From Candidatus Melainabacteria bacterium GWA2_34_9 (lineage in GTDB: Bacteria; Cyanobacteriota; Vampirovibrionia; Gastranaerophilales; UBA9971): DNA of 6,920 bases. Location: NCBI GenBank assembly GCA_001784535.1, contig MFRJ01000049.1:1-6920 (forward strand). Reading direction: 5' to 3'. Shown here one piece after another: positions 1 through 5,447 of the stretch. The number at the start of each line of letters is the position of its first letter. The stretch's first letter is position 1. Below the pieces are notes generated by a model. It searched no databases and was not told where the DNA came from. It saw only the letters and a list, made by a program, of their open reading frames with translations. The position numbers and the translations under genes are program-made.

Positions 1-1
1 A

Positions 2-520
2 GAGGAAGAATTGCGCTCTCCTTGTATTGAAGAGATTGCGGTTTTTCAGGCTTTTGCCCAGACAGTTGCCAGAGGACAAAATCAATTCATAGTATTAGAT
101 ACTGCCCCTACCGGACATACTTTGCTTTTACTTGATTCAACGGAAGCCTATCATAAGCAAGTTGCAAAAACTGCCGATGATTTACCAGATGAAGTCAAAG
201 GACTTTTGCCCAGAATCCGCGATCCTAAATTCACAAGAGTTTTGATAGTTGCTCTACCTGAAGCAACCCCGACTCACGAAGCAAAAGCATTGCAAAGTGA
301 TTTACAAAGAGCCGGTATCGATCCTTATGGTTGGATAATCAACAGAAGTTTTGCTGTTTCAGGAACAACTGATCCGACACTTTGCGCAAAAGGGCTGAAT
401 GAGCTTAACTATATTGGTGAAATTACTGAAACATTATCTAATAGAACTGTAATATCACCATGGATTGCCGAAGAACTTGTCGGCGCAGATAAATTAAAAA
501 CACTGATGCTTGATAGATAA
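2..520 (+). CDS. arsA: ArsA arsenite-efflux ATPase, C-terminal fragment (5' end outside window)
   Basis: This is the last 172 residues of ArsA, the soluble ATPase that binds As(III)/Sb(III) and energises an arsenite permease at the inner membrane. The frame is open from base 2, so the TTG at base 11 is internal and not a start. Visible residue 8 is the Cys of the LRSPC segment, which from family knowledge corresponds to the metalloid-binding Cys422 of the second (A2) half of E. coli ArsA. Residues 33-40 read DTAPTGHT, the ArsA signature that links metalloid binding to the nucleotide site. The tail (INRSFAV, then a GADKL near the end) also follows the A2 half. The P-loop and the other metal-site cysteines would lie upstream, so I cannot tell whether the protein is a one- or two-domain ArsA. 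It ends 22 bases before the ArsD fusion start. ArsA preceding ArsD reverses the classical arsD-arsA order. The family call is secure; completeness is unknown. Confidence 0.95.
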   Translation, partial: EEELRSPCIEEIAVFQAFAQTVARGQNQFIVLDTAPTGHTLLLLDSTEAYHKQVAKTADDLPDEVKGLLPRIRDPKFTRVLIVALPEATPTHEAKALQSDLQRAGIDPYGWIINRSFAVSGTTDPTLCAKGLNELNYIGEITETLSNRTVISPWIAEELVGADKLKTLMLDR

Positions 521-528
521 ATTAACTT

Positions 529-534
529 AGGAGG
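529..534 (+). promoter_or_regulatory. Ribosome binding site that decides the arsD start
   Basis: AGGAGG, a perfect Shine-Dalgarno core, sits 8 bases before the ATG at 543 and only 2 bases before the in-frame ATG at 537. The spacing favours 543. Starting there also places the ArsD cysteines at exactly 12, 13 and 18, as in the studied family members. Confidence 0.85.
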
Positions 535-542
535 TTATGAAA

Positions 543-1460
543 ATGAAAAAATTGCAAGTATTTGATCCCCCGATGTGTTGTACCAGCGGTGTATGCGGAA
601 CAAATGTCGATACAAAACTGGTAGGATTTTTAAACGATGTAGAATGGTTAAAAAAACAGGGAATTGAAGTTGAAAGACACGGTCTTGCCTTTGAACCAGC
701 GGCTTTTGCCAAGAATGATGTTGTCAAAAAAGCACTTGAGACAGAAGGAAATGACTGTCTGCCACTTATTTTGGTGAATAATGAGATTGTTTACAAAGGA
801 AGCTATCCGCAAAGAAAAGAGCTTGCTGAAATTTGCGGAATTGAATGGAAACAAGAATACTCTTCTCAAGAAGCTGTTTCTGTAGGTGCAGGTGCTTCAA
901 ACGGTGGATGCGGTCCTGATTGTGACTGTCATCAAACTGACGTTAGTAATAAATCAAAAAAAGTTATCTTTGTAGCTGTTCTGGTTATTATTGTTGCTAT
1001 TCTTGTGTTTAAGGCATTTTGTAAAGCAGAAGCTGCTGAAGTTAAAATAACTAAAGCAAAAAATACAATACACCTTGTGAAAGCTTCTACCCAAATATTA
1101 GGCAACTATATCGATTCAACAAGCCAAATTAACTTTGCTGCTTTAAAACAAGACGCTGCTTTTATTTATATTCCTGCAAAAAACAATATGAACATAAACG
1201 CTAAAACAAAAACGGCTGCGCTTGCTGCACAAAAGGCATTAAGCGCCAAAAATATTAAAGTGGGCTTATACACACTAAAACCCACATCAACTGATTATGC
1301 TTCAGTATCTTCTCAGGCAACACCTCCTGCAATTCTTGTAGTTTACAAGGATGGAAGCAGAAAGTTCGTTGCTGGAGAAATAAACGAAACAATGCTTTTA
1401 CAAGCTTATGTGGCAGCATCTATGGCAGGCGGCTGCGGTTCAGATTGTCCTTGTCACTAA
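543..1460 (+). CDS. arsD: ArsD arsenite chaperone fused to a membrane-anchored thioredoxin-like domain
   Basis: A 305-residue protein; ordinary ArsD is about 120 residues. Residues 1 to about 105 are ArsD, the chaperone that hands As(III) to ArsA: a FDPPMCC start with Cys12, Cys13 and Cys18 forming the known As(III) site, a DVEWLKKQGIEVER segment and a LPLILVNNEIVYKGSYP core of thioredoxin-like fold. A Gly-rich linker leads to GGCGPDCDCH (121-130), where classical ArsD has its C-terminal Cys pairs. Basic residues SNKSKK precede one strongly hydrophobic helix (about 141-159), then Cys160. The positive-inside rule puts ArsD in the cytoplasm and residues 161-305 outside. That outer part looks thioredoxin-like (strand AFIYIPA, helix, strand IKVGLYTL, a PPAILVVY strand with a possible cis-Pro, then GEINETMLLQAYV) but has no CXXC. 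The protein ends in GGCGSDCPCH (296-305). The ArsD call is very firm; the topology and the role of the second half are inferred. Neighbours are arsA and a CcdA-like gene 18 bases downstream. Confidence 0.9.
   Translation: MKKLQVFDPPMCCTSGVCGTNVDTKLVGFLNDVEWLKKQGIEVERHGLAFEPAAFAKNDVVKKALETEGNDCLPLILVNNEIVYKGSYPQRKELAEICGIEWKQEYSSQEAVSVGAGASNGGCGPDCDCHQTDVSNKSKKVIFVAVLVIIVAILVFKAFCKAEAAEVKITKAKNTIHLVKASTQILGNYIDSTSQINFAALKQDAAFIYIPAKNNMNINAKTKTAALAAQKALSAKNIKVGLYTLKPTSTDYASVSSQATPPAILVVYKDGSRKFVAGEINETMLLQAYVAASMAGGCGSDCPCH
903..932 (+). other. Cys motif copy 1 in the ArsD fusion (predicted cytoplasmic)
   Basis: Encodes GGCGPDCDCH (residues 121-130; Cys123, Cys127, Cys129 and His130). Its CxxxCxCH spacing is that of a soft-metal or metalloid ligand cluster. 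It lies just before the transmembrane helix and matches copy 2 at 8 of 10 residues. The codons differ between the copies (GGT GGA TGC here versus GGC GGC TGC), so this is not a recent DNA duplication. Confidence 0.8.
963..1019 (+). other. Predicted single transmembrane helix in the ArsD fusion
   Basis: About 19 residues (141-159), almost all Val, Ile, Leu, Ala or Phe, preceded by SNKSKK and followed by Cys160 and Lys161. The flanking charge pattern predicts N-terminus in, C-terminus out. Boundaries were estimated by eye. Confidence 0.8.
1428..1457 (+). other. Cys motif copy 2 at the ArsD fusion C-terminus (predicted extracytoplasmic)
   Basis: Encodes GGCGSDCPCH (residues 296-305; Cys298, Cys302, Cys304 and His305), the very end of the protein before TAA. 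It has the same CxxxCxCH spacing as copy 1, on the other side of the predicted membrane helix. Confidence 0.8.
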
Positions 1461-1478
1461 GACAGTAAGGAGTTTATC

Positions 1479-2174
1479 ATGATTCAACAAATAACAGATA
1501 AATTGCAACTGGTAGCTTCCCAGCCGATAGGACTTTTATTTGCCTTAATACTTGGCACAGCAAGTGCTATAGCAAGCACTTGCTGTACACTTCCTGCTTT
1601 GGGTCTGGTTGCAGGATATTCCGGCACTCAAACTCAAGACACCAGGAAAGCTCTCGTTAAGTCAACACTTCTATTTATGTTAGGCACAATTGTCGCGTTG
1701 ATGATAATAGGAGCTATTTCCGGTTTTGTCGGACAGGTAGCCCAGATTACACTCGGACGATACTGGAAAATTTTTGCCGGTGTTATTGCCGTGATACTTG
1801 GCTTAGCTACTTTGAAACTCCTGCCCTTTAATATTTCTTTCGGAAATTTCGACCCGTCAAAAATGAAACACAATAAATTTGGTTCAATATTGACTGGATT
1901 TGCTCTTGGTGGAATCGTAGCAGTTAGTTCGCTACCATGTAATCCAGGTATTTTTATAGTCATGGGCGCTGCAATTCTTCAAGGAGCTATATTATGGGCG
2001 ATGCTTCTGTTAGGATTTTATGCTATCGGATTTGCCTTGCCTTTAGGAGCATTGGTACTTGGTATTTCGCTAAGTAAGTTTTCGCTTGCTTCCAAAGGAG
2101 TGGATACTGCCTTCCGTTGGGTTGCCGGCTTGATTCTTATTGGCGTAGGCTTTTACTTTCTATTTACCTTTTAA
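1479..2174 (+). CDS. CcdA/DsbD-type membrane thiol transporter, arsenic-operon (possibly ArsG-like) form
   Basis: A 231-residue, very hydrophobic protein of the LysE-like CcdA/DsbD-transmembrane superfamily, with about six helices (roughly 16-44, 61-83, 94-115, 137-166, 168-196 and 212-230). CcdA proteins pass reducing equivalents from cytoplasmic thioredoxin to periplasmic thioredoxin-like partners through one Cys in TM1 and one in TM4. Here TM1 has STCCTLP (Cys35, Cys36) and TM4 has SSLPCNPG (Cys154), so the pair is kept, but TM1 has an adjacent CC instead of the usual PC context. Start: AAGGAG at 1467-1472 lies 6 bases before the ATG. It directly follows the ArsD fusion and is the last gene before the terminator. 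From memory, ArsG, a CcdA-type protein of arsEFG operons, has been proposed to export trivalent aromatic arsenicals, so transport of an arsenical is an alternative to electron transfer. The superfamily is firm; the substrate is open. Confidence 0.82.
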   Translation: MIQQITDKLQLVASQPIGLLFALILGTASAIASTCCTLPALGLVAGYSGTQTQDTRKALVKSTLLFMLGTIVALMIIGAISGFVGQVAQITLGRYWKIFAGVIAVILGLATLKLLPFNISFGNFDPSKMKHNKFGSILTGFALGGIVAVSSLPCNPGIFIVMGAAILQGAILWAMLLLGFYAIGFALPLGALVLGISLSKFSLASKGVDTAFRWVAGLILIGVGFYFLFTF

Positions 2175-2195
2175 AAAGAATGAATAAAAAATATA

Positions 2196-2237
2196 AAACT
2201 TAAAGAGAAGCATTAATTAATGCTTCTCTTTAAGTTT
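2196..2237. terminator. Perfect 42-bp palindrome, probable bidirectional terminator
   Basis: Arms 2196-2216 and 2217-2237 are exact reverse complements. As RNA they would form a 19-bp stem closed by an AATT loop (2215-2218). The only GC-richer part of the stem is AGAGAAGC/GCTTCTCT. It starts 21 bases after the CcdA-like stop codon. No long T run follows on the + strand beyond the TTT closing the arm, whereas reading the - strand the stem is followed by a T-rich tract (the complement of AATAAAAAATAT). Termination or 3'-end protection of the arsA-arsD-ccdA transcript is the likely role. A protein-binding site is less likely. Confidence 0.7.
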
Positions 2238-2361
2238 GTCCTATAAAAATTATAAAAAAATACAAATTATTAAGATTTTATTAAAAGCACTATACTTTTT
2301 AAAAACTATATATTAATATAAGAATATATTTATAAACTTATATAATGTAGGAGAAAAAATC
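2238..2361 (+). promoter_or_regulatory. AT-rich promoter region for the trx-arsR-efflux unit
   Basis: This non-coding stretch between the palindrome and the thioredoxin start must hold the promoter of unit 2 if the palindrome terminates unit 1. Candidate -10 boxes are TATACT (2291-2296), with a weak TTAAGA (2270-2275) 15 bases upstream, and TATAAG (2317-2322), with no good -35. An exact TATAAT (2341-2346) would start transcription inside the ribosome binding site and is unlikely to be used that way. In DNA this AT-rich the boxes cannot be ranked by eye. Confidence 0.45.
2316..2343. promoter_or_regulatory. Candidate ArsR-family operator (28-bp imperfect palindrome)
   Basis: ATATAAG-AA-TATA-T, then T-TATA-AA-CTTATAT: the half-sites mirror each other about 2329/2330, with only two mismatched pairs and the central T/T off. 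The outer ATATAAG/CTTATAT arms and the overall length suit a dimeric winged-helix repressor of the ArsR/SmtB family, whose known sites are AT-rich inverted repeats of about this size. It ends 18 bases before the thioredoxin start and overlaps possible -10 boxes, so bound repressor would block transcription. The arsR gene is second in the same unit, which fits autoregulation. AT-richness makes chance palindromes common, so this remains a candidate. Confidence 0.45.
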
Positions 2362-2685
2362 ATGAGCAAAGCAATAGAAGTTTCTGATGTAGTTTTTGAT
2401 AATGAAGTTAAAAGGTCAACCATTTCTGTTCTTGTAGATTTTTGGGCGCCATGGTGTGGACCCTGTAAAATGCAGAGTCCTGTAATAGATGAACTTTCAA
2501 AAGAACTTGACGGCAAAGTAAAATTTGCAAAAATAAATGTCGATGAAAACCAGATAAAAGCAGGTGAATACAATGTTAGTAGTATTCCTACACTTCTTTT
2601 GTTTAAAGATGGCAAGCTCGTTGAAAGAATGACAGGTTTTCATCAAAAATCACAGCTTAAATCAATTTTAGAAAAACATATTTAG
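2362..2685 (+). CDS. trxA: Thioredoxin
   Basis: A 107-residue canonical cytoplasmic thioredoxin, a disulfide reductase that would receive electrons from thioredoxin reductase. The active site is WCGPC (Trp31, Cys32 to Cys35) in the typical VDFWAPWCGPCK context, the cis-proline is Pro76 in SSIPT, and the INVDEN and LLLFKDGK strands are standard. Full length for the family, with no signal peptide. AGGAG at 2349-2353 lies 8 bases before the ATG. It is the first gene of unit 2 and its TAG stop overlaps the ribosome binding site of arsR, so the two are co-transcribed. In this setting it could reduce an arsenate reductase, recycle the upstream CcdA-like protein from the cytoplasmic side, or reset the thiols of the repressor. 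Which of these applies cannot be told from sequence. Identity is secure. Confidence 0.95.
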   Translation: MSKAIEVSDVVFDNEVKRSTISVLVDFWAPWCGPCKMQSPVIDELSKELDGKVKFAKINVDENQIKAGEYNVSSIPTLLLFKDGKLVERMTGFHQKSQLKSILEKHI

Positions 2686-2698
2686 GAAGTACTTAACT

Positions 2699-2977
2699 AT
2701 GAAAAAAATTAAATGCGAAGAAATGTCAGAAATATTTAAAGCTTTATCTCATCCGATAAGGCTGAAAATAGTCTGTGGACTTATTCAGAAAAAAGAATGT
2801 AACGTAACAAAGATGGTGACTCATCTAAATATGCCTCAGCCCAACGTTTCTCAACACATAAATATTTTAAAGAATGCAAATATAATTGAAGGTTATAGAA
2901 AAGGAAACGAAATTTGCTATAAAGTTACTAACAAAATTGTTGAAAAAATAATTGAATCTCTGGAAATAGAAGATTAA
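2699..2977 (+). CDS. arsR: ArsR-family winged-helix repressor
   Basis: A 92-residue DNA-binding protein of the ArsR/SmtB family, which normally represses its own unit until a metalloid, metal or thiol oxidant releases it. Residues 10-30 (SEIFKALSHPIRLKIVCGLI) are the family's opening helices. Residues 36-62 hold the helix-turn-helix with the recognition helix MPQPNVSQHINIL (45-57), followed by the wing (GYRKGNEICYKV). Cysteines are at 6, 26, 34 and 73. The classical ArsR As(III) motif ELCVCDLC is not kept: only Cys34 aligns to its first Cys, while the other two positions are Val36 and Met39. A different site or thiol-based sensing is therefore possible. AGGAAG (2684-2689) lies 9 bases before the ATG and overlaps the thioredoxin stop. 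It is 15 bases upstream of the outer-membrane factor gene. The candidate operator is ahead of trxA. Family firm; inducer unknown. Confidence 0.92.
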   Translation: MKKIKCEEMSEIFKALSHPIRLKIVCGLIQKKECNVTKMVTHLNMPQPNVSQHINILKNANIIEGYRKGNEICYKVTNKIVEKIIESLEIED

Positions 2978-2992
2978 TGTTGGGATTGAAAA

Positions 2993-4354
2993 ATGCGTAA
3001 ATACTTAATATCTCTAATATTATTAATAATAATAAATCCTGTTTTTGCTCAGGATAATTTAAAGCAGGAAATAGAACCTTCCACCGCCTTGTCTTTAAAA
3101 GAAGCAATTAATTGTGCTCTTCAAAACAACAATGAATTAAAAGCATTAAGCAGTTCCCTTTCTGCGCAGCAAAGAGAAATAGGCATAGCAAAAAGCAATC
3201 TTATGCCGCATCTTAAATTTGATGAAATTTTTGTAAGTACAAACAATCCTGCTCTGGATTTTGCGTTAAGGATAAATCAAAGACGTTTTACTTCAGGAGA
3301 TTTAGACAATGCACCAGGTTCTTTTAATAATCCAAATGTAATAAATAACTTTCTTACAGCCGTAACTTTAGAACAGCCTATTTATTATAGAAAATCCTTT
3401 GTCGGGCTTGATATGGCTAAAAAAGAATACTCGGCACAAACTTTTGATTTCTTTAGAAAGCAGGAAGAAGTTTCTTTTAACGTTTCAAAAACTTATTTGT
3501 CTGCGATGACGGCTCAAGAATATGTTAATGCTGCTAAAAAAGCTGTTGTTGACTCGAAAGAACACTTGAGAATAGCACAGGTTAGATTTAAAACAGGATT
3601 AGGTCTTTATTCGGATGTTTTAAGAACTTCCACAGCAGTAACTAAAGCAGAGCAAAATCTTGTTTCAACCAATAAAAACTTAAGTCTTACAAAAAGAGCA
3701 TTGGGCTTACTTCTTGGAAAACAAACTTCTGTGGATATAAATTCTATAACGCCACAATTAGGGTTGAAAAATATTGATTATACAAATACAGCCATTGCTT
3801 CCAGAAATGATATTAAATCCCTTGAAGCAAAAGTGGAAAACGCCAAAAACAATGTAAAATTTGCTGAATCTGATTATTTCCCAACAGTAGCGGGCTTTGG
3901 CTCTTACCAGCTTTATGATCATAGAGCACCCTTTGCGGCAGAAGGGCACAATTATATGGCTGGAGCAACCATGCATTGGGAACTTTTTGACGGTTTTAAG
4001 ACAAAAAATGTAAAATTACAGGCAAAAGATAGAGTAATAGAAGCTCAGGAATATCTTGAAGGGTTTAAAAATCAAATAGCATACAAGATTTATGAATCCT
4101 GTCAAAATGTAGAAGAAGCTCAGAAAAATCTTGAGCTTGCAAATTCGGCTTTAAAAACAGCAGAAGAAGGCAAAAGACTTGTTTTAAAGAGATGGGAAAA
4201 CTCTTTATCTCCTATGGTAGACCTTCTTGATGCTCAGGTTAATCTTGATAAAGCCAGAGCTGATGTTGTCAAAACAACTAACGATTATAAAGTAGCATTA
4301 ATAAGTCTTTCTTTTGAAAGCGGCATTTTATTTAAAGATTTAGGAATTGAGTAA
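2993..4354 (+). CDS. TolC-family outer-membrane efflux channel
   Basis: A 453-residue outer-membrane factor, the exit duct of tripartite pumps. Residues 1-19 form a Sec signal peptide (MRK, a Leu/Ile-rich core, PVFA) with likely cleavage before Gln20. Two homologous halves of the OEP type follow, each mainly long coiled-coil helices. The paired repeat signature is visible as RFKTGLGLYSDVLRTSTAV (198-216) and RWENSLSPMVDLLDAQVNL (400-418). LSLKEAINCALQNNNEL (34-50) is the usual N-terminal helix, and TLEQPIYY (125-132) and MHWELFDGF (327-335) are the beta-strand segments that contribute to the barrel. The length is typical for the family. The ribosome binding site is weak (GGGA 2982-2985, 7 bases before the ATG), so translation may be partly coupled to arsR 15 bases upstream. 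The adaptor gene follows by 13 bases. The substrate is set by the RND partner, not by this protein. Confidence 0.93.
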   Translation: MRKYLISLILLIIINPVFAQDNLKQEIEPSTALSLKEAINCALQNNNELKALSSSLSAQQREIGIAKSNLMPHLKFDEIFVSTNNPALDFALRINQRRFTSGDLDNAPGSFNNPNVINNFLTAVTLEQPIYYRKSFVGLDMAKKEYSAQTFDFFRKQEEVSFNVSKTYLSAMTAQEYVNAAKKAVVDSKEHLRIAQVRFKTGLGLYSDVLRTSTAVTKAEQNLVSTNKNLSLTKRALGLLLGKQTSVDINSITPQLGLKNIDYTNTAIASRNDIKSLEAKVENAKNNVKFAESDYFPTVAGFGSYQLYDHRAPFAAEGHNYMAGATMHWELFDGFKTKNVKLQAKDRVIEAQEYLEGFKNQIAYKIYESCQNVEEAQKNLELANSALKTAEEGKRLVLKRWENSLSPMVDLLDAQVNLDKARADVVKTTNDYKVALISLSFESGILFKDLGIE

Positions 4355-4355
4355 A

Positions 4356-4360
4356 AAGGA
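4356..4360 (+). promoter_or_regulatory. Ribosome binding site that decides the adaptor start
   Basis: AAGGA lies 7 bases before the ATG at 4368. The alternative TTG at 4347 overlaps the end of the preceding gene, lacks such a site and would put extra residues ahead of a clean lipoprotein signal peptide. Confidence 0.8.
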
Positions 4361-4367
4361 AATAATT

Positions 4368-5447
4368 ATGAAAAAAATAATACTTTCATTGATAATATTA
4401 TCTGCATTAACAGCAGGATGTACTTCTGATAAAGAAAAAGCTTCTGAAAGATCGCAAGTTTCCGGTGTTGAAGTAAAAACTATTAATAAAACGGCTGTGG
4501 ATGATTTTTATGAAACTGCTGCGACTGTTAAATCAAAGATTTCAAGTGTGGTTTCCAGCATGATAATGGGTCAGGTAACTTCTTTAAGAGTAAAAGAAGG
4601 CGATAAGGTCAGAACAGGACAGCTTTTATTAACTATAGACAGCAGGGATACTGCTCAAAAAGCAATGGGTGCTCAAGCAGGAGTTAATGAAGCCTTAAAA
4701 GGTGCAGAAGAAGCTGACCAGAACAGAAAACTCTCAAACAAAACCTATCAAAGATATGAAAATCTTTATAAAGAAAATGTGTTGACAAAACAGGAATTTG
4801 ACCAGATTTCCACTCAAAAGAAAGTTGCCGATCTGCAATACCAAAGGGCAATGCACGGAGTAAATAGAGCTAAAGCACGACTGGGTGAGGTTGGTGTTTA
4901 TCAGAGTTATTCAAGAGTAACCGCTCCTGTTTCAGGCATTGTTGTCCAGAAGAATACAGATTTAGGAAGTATGGCAGCTCCCGGACAGCCGCTTTTAACG
5001 ATAGAAACTCCTTCAAATCTTGAGCTTGTGGCGGATATTAACGAAAGTATGATTGATAAAATCAAAATCGGCACACCTGTTTATCTTGAATCAGAAGGCA
5101 AGAATATCAAAAGCAAAATAACTTCTGTAATTCCTATAATTGACCCAATGACAAGAACTTTCAAGGTAAAAATTGCCTTGTCCAGCTTAAATTCTGGCGG
5201 TTACGCAAAAGTTAAAATCCCTGTAGCGAAAAAAGAAGCTATAGCTGTTCCTCAAAATTCCGTAGTTCAAAAAGGACAATTAACAGGGGTTTATACGGTT
5301 GATGAGAAAAATATTATTTCTTACAGGCTTATAAGGACAGGCAAAACTTTTGGAAATAATGTTGAAGTTTTATCCGGCTTAAGTTCCGGCGATAAAATCA
5401 TAACTTCTGGCATTGAAAAAGCTATTGACGGGGGAGAAATCAAATGA
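4368..5447 (+). CDS. RND pump periplasmic adaptor (membrane fusion protein), lipoprotein
   Basis: A 359-residue HlyD/AcrA-type adaptor that bridges the RND pump and the outer-membrane channel in the periplasm. MKKIILSLIILSALTAGC carries a lipobox (LTAGC), so Cys18 should be lipidated and anchored to the inner membrane. Then come lipoyl half 1 (about 66-91, GQVTSLRVKEGDKVRTGQLLLTID), a helical hairpin (about 95-175, with the YENLYKENVLTKQEFDQ turn usual in RND adaptors), lipoyl half 2 (about 183-212, RVTAPVSGIVV to PLLTIE), a beta-barrel (about 215-287) and a membrane-proximal domain ending near 359. Cys18 is the only cysteine, and there is no Met- or His-rich stretch of the sort seen in CusB-like heavy-metal adaptors, so a metal-binding role is not supported. 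The stop overlaps the RND start by ATGA (5444-5447). Confidence 0.93.
   Translation: MKKIILSLIILSALTAGCTSDKEKASERSQVSGVEVKTINKTAVDDFYETAATVKSKISSVVSSMIMGQVTSLRVKEGDKVRTGQLLLTIDSRDTAQKAMGAQAGVNEALKGAEEADQNRKLSNKTYQRYENLYKENVLTKQEFDQISTQKKVADLQYQRAMHGVNRAKARLGEVGVYQSYSRVTAPVSGIVVQKNTDLGSMAAPGQPLLTIETPSNLELVADINESMIDKIKIGTPVYLESEGKNIKSKITSVIPIIDPMTRTFKVKIALSSLNSGGYAKVKIPVAKKEAIAVPQNSVVQKGQLTGVYTVDEKNIISYRLIRTGKTFGNNVEVLSGLSSGDKIITSGIEKAIDGGEIK
5430..5436 (+). promoter_or_regulatory. Ribosome binding site of the RND gene, inside the adaptor gene
   Basis: GGGGGAG lies 7 bases before the ATG at 5444, within the last codons of the adaptor gene. With the ATGA stop/start overlap it implies translational coupling of adaptor and pump. 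Confidence 0.75.

Noticed and set aside
11..13. TTG as a start for the first gene
   Set aside because: The frame is open back to base 2 and the residues before it (EEE, then LRSPC) match the inside of ArsA, so the gene is cut by the window edge.
537..539. ATG at 537 as the ArsD start
   Set aside because: It is only 2 bases after the AGGAGG; the in-frame ATG at 543 has 8-base spacing and restores the family numbering of the cysteines.
527..869. Open frames on the - strand opposite ArsD (527-727, 648-869)
   Set aside because: No family features or ribosome binding sites; they are antisense shadows of a clear gene.
1634..1963. - strand open frame opposite the CcdA-like gene
   Set aside because: Shadow of a strongly conserved membrane protein; no recognisable domain.
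2309..2320. TATATTAATATA, a perfect 12-bp palindrome
   Set aside because: All A/T in an A/T-rich stretch, so expected by chance; the longer repeat beside it, with G/C in matching arms, is the better operator candidate.
2341..2346. Exact TATAAT as the -10 box of unit 2
   Set aside because: Transcription would begin about base 2353, inside the ribosome binding site of trxA, and there is no good -35 at the right distance.
2313..2615. - strand open frame opposite thioredoxin
   Set aside because: Antisense to a canonical thioredoxin and running across its promoter region; no support.
3758..3976. - strand open frame inside the outer-membrane factor gene
   Set aside because: Antisense shadow with no features of its own.
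4347..4349. TTG start for the adaptor gene
   Set aside because: It overlaps the outer-membrane factor gene and adds residues before a clean lipoprotein signal peptide; the ATG at 4368 has a good ribosome binding site.
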